From the NCBI RefSeq assembly GCF_023634655.1, contig NZ_JAMKMS010000003.1:62001-126000 (forward strand): 64,000 bases of DNA, in the 5' to 3' direction. The DNA comes from Vibrio methylphosphonaticus (lineage in GTDB: Bacteria > Pseudomonadota > Gammaproteobacteria > Enterobacterales > Vibrionaceae). Made by a program: the position numbers and the translations under genes. Below the pieces are notes generated by a model that was not told the origin of the DNA, searched no databases, and was given only the letters and a program-made list of their open reading frames with translations. Of this stretch, positions 35,549-44,196 are shown in pieces. Each line of letters opens with the position of its first letter. The stretch's first letter is position 1.

Positions 35549-37045
35549 TTACGTCGATTGAAGTGCCTGCTTTTTCTTCATTTTCATAGTCGAATACACA
35601 GAGAAGATAGCGAGTACGATAAACGCTAATGCTATTGGACGTTCATACAAGAATGACCAACTATTATCAAACATAAGCAATGATTTTCTTAGATTCGTTT
35701 CTGCCATCGGCCCTAAAATTATAGCAAGTAAAATAGGTGATGATGGGATTTCTAATTTACCTAAAACAAATCCTAAGAAGCCAAATGAGATCGCAATACC
35801 AATATCAAACATTGAATTATTAATGGCATAAGCACCAATAATCGACAGGAAAATAATGATTGGGATCATCAACATTTTTGGCACTTCGATAATTCGACAG
35901 AAGAAACGAATACCAAGTAAACCAATCAGTAACATAATGACATTCGCCACTAACATCGAACTGAATACGCCGTAGACTACCTCAGGGTTTTGAGCAAATA
36001 ACAACGGGCCTGGCGTTAATCCTTGAACAATAAGCGCGCCTAACAAGACAGCAGCGACCGCATCTCCCGGAACACCTAAGGTTAACAGTGGTACAAGTGA
36101 TCCCCCTGTTACACCGTTATTACCCGCCTCTGCCGCTGCTAAACCGCGAACCGATCCCTTACCAAATTCTTCTGGATTTTTAGATGAGCGTTTCGCTTCG
36201 TTATAACAAACAAAGGCTGATATATCTGCCCCTGCGCCTGGAACCGACCCTATTGATGTCCCTAGCAGACCACTTTTAACGGCAGTTGGCATCATATCTT
36301 TCAGATCTTGTTTGCTCATTAAACTACGATCAAACTTCGGTCGTGCCACTTTTTTCTCAGACAGCACTTTTTCAATTTGGTTAAGCGCTTCTGACAATGC
36401 AAACAAGCCGATCAATACCGGTATCACGTTGATACCACTATATAAGTCCATTACGCCAAACGTAAAACGTGGCACACTACTAATTGGATCTAGCCCAACC
36501 GTAGAAACCAATAACCCAATAGCACCCGCAAGTAGCCCCTTAAGGATATTTTTACCTGACACACTCGCGATAATTGTTAAACCAAATACCGCCAGGGCGA
36601 AATATTCTGGTGCATTAAATCTTAAGGCAAAGTTTGCTAATAACGGGGCAATAGCAATGAGGATAATGGTACTGATTAATCCGCCGATAAAAGAAGCAGT
36701 GGCTGAGATACTAAGTGCTCTCGCAGCTTGCCCTTTTGCCGCGAGTGTATGACCATCCAGTACCGTTGCAGCAGACGCTGGCGTACCCGGTGTTTTTAAC
36801 AAAATAGCGGCTATTGATCCTCCGTATATACCGCCTATATATACCCCAATTAACATCACAAGTGCTGCCGTTGGCTCCATGCCAAACGTAAATGGCAGAA
36901 GTATCGCTACACCCATAGTGGCCGTTAAACCAGGTAGTGCGCCTAGAATAATGCCACCTAATACTCCAAACACGAGTACAGGGAATACGGCAAGGCTAAA
37001 CGTGGCAGACAAGCCACCAATTAAATGCTCAAACATAGCGGTCAC
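35549..37045 (-). CDS. TctA-family large membrane subunit of a TTT transporter
   Basis: 498 residues, about 11-12 membrane helices. It is the transport channel of a tripartite tricarboxylate transporter, which uses an ion gradient to import carboxylates delivered by a periplasmic binding protein. Family motifs seen are GGIYGGSIAAILLKTPGTPASAAT (near 70), SGLLGTSIGSVPGAGADISAF (near 255) and LLTLGVPGDAVAAVLLGALIVQGL (near 325). The substrate cannot be told from sequence. It abuts tctB (adjacent bases), and order in the operon is small leader gene, tctC, tctB, tctA. Confidence 0.93.
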   Translation of the reverse strand: MTAMFEHLIGGLSATFSLAVFPVLVFGVLGGIILGALPGLTATMGVAILLPFTFGMEPTAALVMLIGVYIGGIYGGSIAAILLKTPGTPASAATVLDGHTLAAKGQAARALSISATASFIGGLISTIILIAIAPLLANFALRFNAPEYFALAVFGLTIIASVSGKNILKGLLAGAIGLLVSTVGLDPISSVPRFTFGVMDLYSGINVIPVLIGLFALSEALNQIEKVLSEKKVARPKFDRSLMSKQDLKDMMPTAVKSGLLGTSIGSVPGAGADISAFVCYNEAKRSSKNPEEFGKGSVRGLAAAEAGNNGVTGGSLVPLLTLGVPGDAVAAVLLGALIVQGLTPGPLLFAQNPEVVYGVFSSMLVANVIMLLIGLLGIRFFCRIIEVPKMLMIPIIIFLSIIGAYAINNSMFDIGIAISFGFLGFVLGKLEIPSSPILLAIILGPMAETNLRKSLLMFDNSWSFLYERPIALAFIVLAIFSVYSTMKMKKKQALQST

Positions 37046-37495
37046 CTAAAACAACGAACCTTGAGGTAAGGAAATAACAAATACTTCTCCAAACAAGTAG
37101 TAAATGCCAAAAACAAATGACCACGCCACTACGTAATATAATGGTTTTGTGATCTTAAATACGACGAGATAAAGTGTAAATGCAAGAAGCGTAGCGTAAA
37201 GGTAGCCAATAAAGCTGATTAATACCGCGTAGCCAACAAGAAAAAATAAACCAAAAATAGATAATTTGGTAAAAATAGGCGAAGTCTCTTGCTTAGCAAG
37301 ATTAGCCATTTTACTTTGAATCATTAATATAGCTGAGATAACTATAATTGCGATGGCAACAACGCTAGGAAAAAATTTGGCATCAACACTTGCGTCCTGT
37401 TGAAACATTGGCTCATTGAATTGACTTATGATGACAAGCGCAAAAAGGCTGATGAGGATCATAAGTGAAGGGAATATAATATTTCTATTGTTCAT
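37046..37495 (-). CDS. TctB-family small membrane subunit of a TTT transporter
   Basis: 149 residues with four predicted membrane helices (about 8-28, 42-60, 75-95 and 98-140), the usual TctB layout. This subunit is poorly conserved in sequence; identification rests on topology, length and its place directly before tctA and after tctC. The final hydrophobic segment FVFGIYYLFGEVFVISLPQG resembles the C-terminal end common to TctB proteins (LP.G). Confidence 0.85.
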   Translation of the reverse strand: MNNRNIIFPSLMILISLFALVIISQFNEPMFQQDASVDAKFFPSVVAIAIIVISAILMIQSKMANLAKQETSPIFTKLSIFGLFFLVGYAVLISFIGYLYATLLAFTLYLVVFKITKPLYYVVAWSFVFGIYYLFGEVFVISLPQGSLF

Positions 37496-37556
37496 ACTTT
37501 CGCCTCAATAAATATAGCGAAAAGTAGGAGCGAATACCGCTCCTACTAAATGCAAA

Positions 37557-38483
37557 TTACTTAATTAGTTCACCTAGGGCTTTCGTATCCTGGTCAACAA
37601 ATGCAGTAAACTCTTCTGCGTTCATGTTGTGAATAGTCATCGCACCTTTTTCCATGAAATCTTTAAATTCAGGCGTTGCCATTGCTTGGTCAAAGGCTTT
37701 ACCTAATGTTTCAATCACTTCGTCTGGCGTATTTTTAGGAGCGCCAATACCACGCCAAGTGCCCGTACTTACATCGACACCTTGCTCTTTCAGAGTTGGT
37801 ACATCTGGAATGAACGCAATACGTTCTTCAGACATCACACCTAAAGCTTTAAGTTGGCCAGAGCGAAGTTGTGCAATCGCTTCTCCTGGTGTCACCATTG
37901 TGACGTCCGTGTGGTGACCAAGGACAGCTGGAATCGCTTCAGAAGCGCCGTTATATGGAATAGCGTTAAGCTTGATCCCTTGATCTTTTTCAAGAGCCAT
38001 CAAATAGAAATTTGGAGCCGCTGTTGAAGCAAACTTGACCGCACCATCAGCTTTCTTAGCTTCAGCAATCAGGTCGTTAATTGTGTTGTAAGGACTGTCA
38101 GCCGATACCAATACCACGGCCGGATCTAGATTCACCATACGAATTAGACGAAAATCGTCTGCGTCATGCTGCATTAGTCCCATTTGAGGTAATGATGCAA
38201 TCTCACGTGTCACTACAGTTAAGGTATAGCCATCCGCTCTTTGCTGAGCACCAAAGCTCATCCCAACCGCTCCCGCACCACCAGTTCGGTTCATTACCGC
38301 AATATTTTGACCTAAAATGTCCTTGGCAGAGTTAGCTAAAGTACGACCAACGGCGTCGGTACCACCACCTGCACCAAACGGAACCACAAGACGTATGTTC
38401 TTAGTTGGATAGTCAGCAGCAATCGCAGATGTCGAAAGAATAATACCTGCAGTGACAAAGAGTTTTTTTAGTAAGTTATTCAT
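37557..38483 (-). CDS. TctC-family periplasmic solute-binding protein (Bug family)
   Basis: 308 residues with a signal peptide (about 1-22, STSAIAAD). Mature protein starts YPTKNIRLVVPFGAGGGTDAVGR, the Bug/TctC signature where the PFxAGGxxD loop binds carboxylate. It would capture a di- or tricarboxylate or a related acid in the periplasm for the TctAB channel. The length is typical. It lies 61 bases upstream of tctB and 18 bases after the small leader gene. Which carboxylate it binds is unknown. Confidence 0.93.
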   Translation of the reverse strand: MNNLLKKLFVTAGIILSTSAIAADYPTKNIRLVVPFGAGGGTDAVGRTLANSAKDILGQNIAVMNRTGGAGAVGMSFGAQQRADGYTLTVVTREIASLPQMGLMQHDADDFRLIRMVNLDPAVVLVSADSPYNTINDLIAEAKKADGAVKFASTAAPNFYLMALEKDQGIKLNAIPYNGASEAIPAVLGHHTDVTMVTPGEAIAQLRSGQLKALGVMSEERIAFIPDVPTLKEQGVDVSTGTWRGIGAPKNTPDEVIETLGKAFDQAMATPEFKDFMEKGAMTIHNMNAEEFTAFVDQDTKALGELIK

Positions 38484-38501
38484 AATATGACCTTTATACT
38501 A

Positions 38502-38972
38502 TTATCTTGTTTGTTGTGTAGGGTTATTGATTTTTGTATTTTGATATTCACTCATCGTGATTTGTTCTATGGCAAGTGCAATCCAACCGCTAATAAGCAT
38601 GTCGTACCATTGTTCTACTCCGCTGCACGCAACCACAATATCGCCATAAACAAACGATCCGTAAAATAAGACATCTCCCTCCCTTAATGACGATGGGTGT
38701 TGCGTTTGCATTTGAATATTGGGGCCAGATTGCCTCCATGCTTGCTGTGCTTTCTTTTTTGCTAATTCATCAAATGGAATCGTCCATTCACTTGGGTTTC
38801 CAAGTGATGCCTCAACCAACACCGCCTCTTCAAACGGCGCCTCCCAAGGCTTAACGGTTGGGTCCATCACAACGATATGAAGCTCCTTACGATTGGTACG
38901 CTCAAACAGTCGTTCAATCGAAGGTTTCGTCAATTCAATCGCATCTAACACGATGGCTTTGGTACTTCTCAT
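38502..38972 (-). CDS. Unassigned small protein leading the TTT operon, possibly GlcG/HbpS-like
   Basis: 156 residues, soluble, with an excellent ribosome site (AAGGAG). No confident family. The order of elements is a strand IVVMDPTVKPWEAPF, a helix DELAKKKAQQAWRQ, a strand GDIVVACSGVEQW and a final helix. That resembles the GlcG/HbpS (DUF336) fold, whose members often sit beside carboxylate or haem-related genes and bind small molecules. Two features differ: a Trp-rich PSEWTIPF insertion and lack of the usual Gly-rich loops. As the first gene of the operon it probably acts on, or senses, the imported substrate. The fold assignment is my inference. Confidence 0.55.
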   Translation of the reverse strand: MRSTKAIVLDAIELTKPSIERLFERTNRKELHIVVMDPTVKPWEAPFEEAVLVEASLGNPSEWTIPFDELAKKKAQQAWRQSGPNIQMQTQHPSSLREGDVLFYGSFVYGDIVVACSGVEQWYDMLISGWIALAIEQITMSEYQNTKINNPTQQTR

Positions 38973-39937
38973 AGTTAATCTCCTTGTCTTGCATTTAATA
39001 TATTGTAAGACAAATTATTTTATTACCGTCAGTTTCCCCAAATGATAAATCGATCACACCCAACTAGGACAAGTTGCGTCACTGATCATATTTATCCTTT
39101 ATAATAAGTAATTTAAGGTGATCTGAGACGTGTTTATAAATAGATATATCGAACAAACTATTTGTCTGAAAATAATATATATGAAATTAGCCATATTCTA
39201 AGATATGTCGCTTATTGCTAGATAACCAAATCAGCTCGTCACGCATCCTCACTCGCCATTCCACCTACTTTATTTCGACACTAAACCCTGTCAGCTAAGT
39301 AAGAAAGCGATGCGTAGCGATCACAAGGAGCATTAAATCGAGAGGGTATTCAAACGTCTGGTGCGCTATATGACGAAGATTTTAACAGAGAGGTATAGAA
39401 GCCGGATGCACCGTTTTAACGCCAACGAAAGAGAACATTGAGACGATTATTTCTAAATAAGAAACCGCTTGTAAGACGCACAGCAAGGATGCCATCGATC
39501 TCAATATTCAGCGTTGAAGCCTGGGTCTCAAAAACTAATGCAGCGGCACGAAATCAATAGAATTGTTGAGGTGAGTGCCCAGAATCACTGGACAAAAGCA
39601 ATGAGTAAACTGGTTTAACTAGAGAAATTAAAGAGGCAAAACTTTGCTAGCGATAATCGCCTTGAGAAGCCTTTCGACTATGGCCTAGTCGCTTATCGCT
39701 CTTCCAACTATCCTAATAGGCCGTCATCCTCGTGCAGACGAGGAGCGTCCAAAGCGTGTGACTCACTTGAAGTAAAAACTAAGCGCCAGTATTCAACTCA
39801 CAATGCGCTGATAAAGATCCCCTTGTTCAAGAGGGTGACAGTTAACTTTTATTTGTAGATGCAGTACCAAGCCAGAATTTAATCTGCGTTTTAAAAGGTA
39901 AAACACACTTCATAGACTTACTATTAACACTTAGCAT
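38973..39937. other. Gene-poor stretch upstream of the TTT operon
   Basis: About 965 bases with no convincing gene. The left 250 bases (AT-rich, with TATATA-type runs) should hold the TTT operon promoter. The middle and right show only short broken frames. One plus-strand frame around 39538-39860 is open apart from a single internal stop and could be a decayed gene, but I recognise no family. A small perfect hairpin CCTCGT-GCAG-ACGAGG lies at 39728-39743. Confidence 0.55.
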
Positions 39938-40465
39938 TCACACTCTAGTATCAATGTCATTCGCGATTTTATTGACTGAGCTGCTTTTTGAATTATGTAT
40001 CCGATAGGCCGTCGTTAAGTTCAATACGATTAGGCAAGATTCGAGCATGGTCCCCCCTACCGACCCCATCAATATATTATTAATAAGCCAGCACGACGCT
40101 CCAAGACAAAGGGTCAATCGAAGTGAAATCCCCTTTAGTTGAAAGATCGCATACGTGCCAATCGATGTACCAATAACAGAGAACACCTGTATCCAACTGG
40201 TCGCAAAAAGGCCACCAAATAATGCCAGCACCAATATCGTCGCCCAACATAGATATTGACCAGAATAACGAATGGCTAAGGCCGTACGTAAAAATGATAG
40301 TCCCGATGCAAAAGCCGACGTCATGCTTCCGAGTAAGATAAAGTGCAAAGCGTGAACAACATAAAAACCTAACATGCACTGTTTTAATCGTCGGTCATCG
40401 GTTTGCCAAAACGACAGTAAACCCAAAGCAAAGCTGCCAACGCCGACCCACTGTGCTATATCCAT
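39938..40465 (-). CDS. YgjV-family inner-membrane protein
   Basis: 175 residues from ATG 40465 (GGGAAG 5 bases upstream); a longer frame from 40492 adds 9 residues without support. Six predicted membrane helices cover most of the chain, and phrases such as GVGSFALGLLSFWQTDDRRLKQCMLG and ASCWLINNILMGSVGGTMLE fit the YgjV (Imp-YgjV) family. The family has no established function. It is downstream of dctP in the same orientation but separated by a hairpin, so it is probably its own unit or read-through from the TRAP operon. Confidence 0.8.
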   Translation of the reverse strand: MDIAQWVGVGSFALGLLSFWQTDDRRLKQCMLGFYVVHALHFILLGSMTSAFASGLSFLRTALAIRYSGQYLCWATILVLALFGGLFATSWIQVFSVIGTSIGTYAIFQLKGISLRLTLCLGASCWLINNILMGSVGGTMLESCLIVLNLTTAYRIHNSKSSSVNKIANDIDTRV

Positions 40466-40483
40466 GGTACTTCCCAAATAAAT

Positions 40484-40507
40484 AAGCCTCAAACATTGTT
40501 GAGGCTT
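40484..40507 (-). terminator. Hairpin after dctP
   Basis: AAGCCTCAA (40484-40492) and TTGAGGCTT (40499-40507) form a perfect 9-base stem with a 6-base loop, 80 bases after the dctP stop. On the minus strand it is followed by the AT-rich TATTTATTT, so termination is plausible but perhaps leaky into the ygjV-like gene. Confidence 0.55.
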
Positions 40508-40586
40508 AAAGGCTTTACGACAAGAGATGTTTGATTTACTAATTATTCAAGCCGATCACGACTTGTTAGCAACCGCGAGTACCTGT

Positions 40587-41639
40587 TTATTGCAGGTAGG
40601 TCGAATTGTTCGCTTTGTCTACTTCACTTAAGAATAAATCGAGTAATTCAGACCCTTTGTCACCGTGAGTTTCTCGTACGTACTTTTTCACCCCTGGTTG
40701 AGTGGCTTGGCGCATCGCTTCACGCTGCTCATTCGTTAACGAGTTAATCTTCATTTTCTTTTTAAGGCCCGCTAAACCACGATCATCCGATGCTTCGATA
40801 AGACGAGATAGACCACGGTTAGCACTCAACGCAATCTCTACTGCATCGGCAACGATTTTTTGCTCATCTGCTGTCAGACCATCATAAAAGTCTTTATTCA
40901 CCATAAAAGTATATGGGGCAAATAGGTGGTTTGTTAAGGTTAGATACTGCTGTACTTCGTTAAACTTAGCAAACGACACGGTTGGAACCGGATTCATTTG
41001 ACCGTCGATAACCCCTGTTTGAAGGGATGAGTATACTTCTCCCCATGATAGCGGGTAGGCTTCTGCCCCCAATGACTGAATAATTTTCTGGTGCGTCGGC
41101 AACGTCATCGTACGGATACGAAGACCTTTAAAATCTTCTAAATTTTCAATCGGACGCTTGGAGTTAGTCACAGAAAAGAAGCCGCCTGTATCAGGGAAAC
41201 CTAAGATCTTCACATCTTTCATTTCAGCTTCAATATCTCGAGCTAAAGTTTGTCCAAATGGGCCATCGAGAACTTGATAAGTAGAAGCATTATTGTCAAA
41301 CGCAAAAGGGACATCCAACACGCCAATTCTCGGATAGTAACCCGCTAAAGGTCCTACTGGTGACAATGTGCCTTGCAATTGTCCATCACGCACCATTTGG
41401 ATGTGTTCTTTGGCGTTACCAAGCTGGTTGCTTGGGAATACTTGAACCTTAATCTCACCGTTTGTTGCCGTTTCTACGATGTTTTTGAATACGCCAGTAA
41501 ATGCGTGGGCTGGGTTTTCCATAATGTCAGCTTTATTATCATGACCGATTCGCAATACTTTCTCTGCCATGGCAAAAGGGGCGGTGACAAAACTTGCAGC
41601 AAGAGCAGCAGCGACGAGCGTTTTCGATAGTGATTTCAT
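40587..41639 (-). CDS. DctP-family TRAP transporter substrate-binding protein
   Basis: 350 residues from ATG 41639, which has GGAG 6 bases upstream and starts directly at a signal peptide (MKSLSKTLVAAALAASFVTAPFAMAE). A longer frame from 41738 would put 33 residues in front of the signal peptide and is rejected. The mature part is a DctP-type periplasmic binding protein; the Arg of GLRIRTM (about 165) is the conserved carboxylate-clamping residue. It delivers an organic acid, identity unknown, to DctQM. It is the last gene of the dctQ-dctM-dctP operon, 176 bases after dctM. Confidence 0.92.
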   Translation of the reverse strand: MKSLSKTLVAAALAASFVTAPFAMAEKVLRIGHDNKADIMENPAHAFTGVFKNIVETATNGEIKVQVFPSNQLGNAKEHIQMVRDGQLQGTLSPVGPLAGYYPRIGVLDVPFAFDNNASTYQVLDGPFGQTLARDIEAEMKDVKILGFPDTGGFFSVTNSKRPIENLEDFKGLRIRTMTLPTHQKIIQSLGAEAYPLSWGEVYSSLQTGVIDGQMNPVPTVSFAKFNEVQQYLTLTNHLFAPYTFMVNKDFYDGLTADEQKIVADAVEIALSANRGLSRLIEASDDRGLAGLKKKMKINSLTNEQREAMRQATQPGVKKYVRETHGDKGSELLDLFLSEVDKANNSTYLQ

Positions 41640-41815
41640 AATGACTCCATTTCTATGAACTGGTTTTGTGTTGGGGGTGTATCGTGTTAACTCTAATTTC
41701 TTTATATAGACGTTTGCCTCCCATTTCTTTGCGGGCATTAACGTCTACAGTTGGTGCTCATTTAGCGGGGGACAACAAGCCAGTCACGCCTTCGCTAGAT
41801 AAATAATCAAAGACG

Positions 41816-43090
41816 TCAATAGCCAAGTAGCCTCGGAATAAACAAGACAATGTCAGGGAAGAACGCGATGGCAAATAACAGGATCAACTGACCAATTAGG
41901 AACGGCATAAGTTCTTTGGAAATACCTTCAATTTTGGCACCTGTCACGGATGAGAGTACGAATAAGCAAGCACCTATTGGTGGTGTCATCAGTGAGATAT
42001 TCAGTGCCAAGATGAACACGATACCTGCATGCAAAGGATCCATACCAATCTCTGCCGTTAACGGCACCAAAATAGGGGCTAAAATCACTAGCATGACGTT
42101 AATGTCCATAATCATGCCTACCGTCAGTAGCAACACGATAATCAACGCCAAAATCACATTTGGGTTATCTGACAACGCTATAAACATATCGGCGATCATC
42201 TGTGGGATCTGGTTAAAGCTCAACCACCAGCCAAGAATCGAAGCAGACCCAATAATTAGATAAATAACTGCCGATATTTGCGAGGTTCGCACAATCATAT
42301 TAAACAACGCGTTAATAGTAAGATTGCGATAGATAAACGTACCGATAACCAATGCATACGCCACCGCGATTGACGCCGCTTCTGTTGGGGTGACGACACC
42401 AAATACAATGCCGCCTAAGATGATAAGTGGCATTAACAAAGCCAAAGCGGAATTTTTAAAATGATCGAGCACTTCTTTGAGCGTGGCCCGCTGACTCATT
42501 TTTGGTAAATTTTTACGCTTACCCATGGAGCCAATGATTGCCATGCACACTAAACAAACTAATAACCCCGGTAAGATCCCTGTCGCGAACAACCCGCCTA
42601 TCGACACACCCATGAGCGAGCCATACACCACCATAAGTCCGGATGGCGGAATAGTAGGGCCAATAATCGAGCCTGCGGCGGTAACAGCACACGCGTAATC
42701 TTTGCTATAACCTTGTTTAACCATCGCAGGTACTAATGTACGCCCAAACACAGCAGCGTCTGCCGTTGCTGAGCCCGTAATTCCAGAAAAGAATACCGAT
42801 GCGACCATATTTGAGTGGGCCAATCCTCCGCGAAAGTGCCCAACCAATGCCTGAGCTAAATACACCAAACGACTAGTGATGCCAGTATGATTCATAATTT
42901 CACCCGCTAGGATGAAAAACGGCATCGCTAGAAATGGAAATATATTCAGACCATTAAATATTTTACTCGGTGCCAATGAAGTAAAATGCGCACCACCGAC
43001 ATCATACATACCTGCCAAACCAGCAATACCGAGTGCTATGGCGATTGGAGCGCCGATTAGCATAAGACCCGCAAATATCAGTCCAATCAT
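41816..43090 (-). CDS. DctM-family large membrane subunit of a TRAP transporter
   Basis: 424 residues with about 12 membrane helices. It is the sodium-coupled transport subunit of the TRAP system. Family phrases are present: FPFLAMPFFILAGEIMNHTGIT, FFSGITGSATADAAVFG, GSIIGPTIPPSGLMVVYG, and near the end TPPIGACLFVLSSVTG. Its ATG overlaps the dctQ stop (ATGA), so the two membrane subunits are translationally coupled. Length is normal. Confidence 0.95.
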   Translation of the reverse strand: MIGLIFAGLMLIGAPIAIALGIAGLAGMYDVGGAHFTSLAPSKIFNGLNIFPFLAMPFFILAGEIMNHTGITSRLVYLAQALVGHFRGGLAHSNMVASVFFSGITGSATADAAVFGRTLVPAMVKQGYSKDYACAVTAAGSIIGPTIPPSGLMVVYGSLMGVSIGGLFATGILPGLLVCLVCMAIIGSMGKRKNLPKMSQRATLKEVLDHFKNSALALLMPLIILGGIVFGVVTPTEAASIAVAYALVIGTFIYRNLTINALFNMIVRTSQISAVIYLIIGSASILGWWLSFNQIPQMIADMFIALSDNPNVILALIIVLLLTVGMIMDINVMLVILAPILVPLTAEIGMDPLHAGIVFILALNISLMTPPIGACLFVLSSVTGAKIEGISKELMPFLIGQLILLFAIAFFPDIVLFIPRLLGY

Positions 43091-43620
43091 GACTGCTCTC
43101 CTTCAATGGCAACAACGTGTTGAGAAAAACTTAATTTAAATGCGTATAGATCCTCTAACCAAACAAGAAAAGCTTGGAATCCTGATAGCGCAAATGTCAC
43201 CGGAACGGCAGCGTAGGCATAAGACATTGGCATTGCGAAAACGGTCGATAACTGGCTCGCACCTTTCTCTGCAAATGCGTACCCCAAGTAAGCGATATAA
43301 CAAAAGAAGGCACATGTAATCGCGCCGACTATTATTTTGATAATACGTTGCACTACTTCAGGAAAGCGTTTTGTGACAAACTCCAATCCCATATGTTCCC
43401 GACCTGCCGTACAGCATGGGACCGCCATTAAAATAGCCCATATCATAATATAACGAGCCATTTCTTCTACCCAAACAAGCTGCAGCCTTAATATGTAACG
43501 ATCGAGAACGCCTAACCAAACATCAAGAATAAGTAATGTCGTCAATATCCCGACGCACAGTTGATTGGCTTTATTCAACCTTAGCTTTGTGGTGGTAATA
43601 ATATTGTTGGGTAATGTCAT
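43087..43620 (-). CDS. DctQ-family small membrane subunit of a TRAP transporter
   Basis: 177 residues with four predicted membrane helices. The DctQ signature W-x-E-E-x-A-R (VWVEEMARYIMIWAILM, near 50) is present. It supports and orients DctM. It is the first gene of the QMP operon; the promoter must lie in the AT-rich gap upstream (43621 onward). Confidence 0.9.
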   Translation of the reverse strand: MTLPNNIITTTKLRLNKANQLCVGILTTLLILDVWLGVLDRYILRLQLVWVEEMARYIMIWAILMAVPCCTAGREHMGLEFVTKRFPEVVQRIIKIIVGAITCAFFCYIAYLGYAFAEKGASQLSTVFAMPMSYAYAAVPVTFALSGFQAFLVWLEDLYAFKLSFSQHVVAIEGEQS

Positions 43621-44196
43621 AAGCCCTATTCCTTTCCGTTGAATACAAACCTATAGAAAGATAAATCGCCGAAATAACGCGCTTCCTCAGCAGGTCATTT
43701 CACTCTACCTATTAATGTTGTCAGTAAAAATGACCAAGCTCACAAAAGAATAAAAGCATGATACTTTCAAACACAAAAAGAAAAATATATCTCTAAGATG
43801 TTGATGAATAACAATTTATTTGCAATTGCCGCAATGGGTAGCCAAAAATACTTGATAGAAAGTACCAAGCACTAATCAAATTAAAAATCAATAAGTTACA
43901 AAACCACAACAATAACAATGGTAAAAAGTAACATGCTTTTTACCATAAAACTCAATGATAGAAATTAGATGTGAAGCATGTTTTCAGCGATTCTATATGC
44001 GGGGGGATATTGAGTACCTAATGACAAGAAATCACTAATACTGAGTGATAATACTAATACTGCGGATAATCCTCGTACTGCGGACGATATTAATACTGTT
44101 GGTGATATCAATAGGAGAGACATCGCATAATTACTCTACCTCCCTCTTCAGGTATTCAGTATATCTGAAGGCCAATTTATCGAACGCGACCCGTCA
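43621..44196. other. AT-rich intergenic stretch with a tandem repeat
   Basis: 576 bases with no supported gene. The left part probably carries the dctQ promoter; it is very A/T-rich (43740-43960). The right part carries an 18-base tandem repeat (44047-44100). No terminator for the mechanosensitive-channel gene is evident. Confidence 0.55.
44047..44100. repeat. Three 18-base tandem repeats
   Basis: Units GATAATACTAATACTGCG (44047-44064), GATAATCCTCGTACTGCG (44065-44082) and GACGATATTAATACTGTT (44083-44100) are in direct tandem; a fourth weaker unit follows. The multiple-of-three length leaves a frame open through the array, but no start codon or ribosome site serves it. Confidence 0.85.

Noticed and set aside
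36312..36752. 146-codon plus-strand frame
   Set aside because: Antisense to tctA. Its composition is a mirror of the membrane-protein codons and it has no independent support.
39728..39743. Hairpin CCTCGT-GCAG-ACGAGG as a terminator
   Set aside because: No T-run on either side and no gene ending nearby.
39538..39860. Possible transposase remnant
   Set aside because: No inverted repeats, target duplications or recognisable transposase motif. Only a weak open frame, so I list the region as unexplained instead.
41640..41738. 33-residue N-terminal extension of the TRAP binding protein
   Set aside because: It would place a charged stretch before a standard signal peptide. The internal ATG at 41639 has a good ribosome site.
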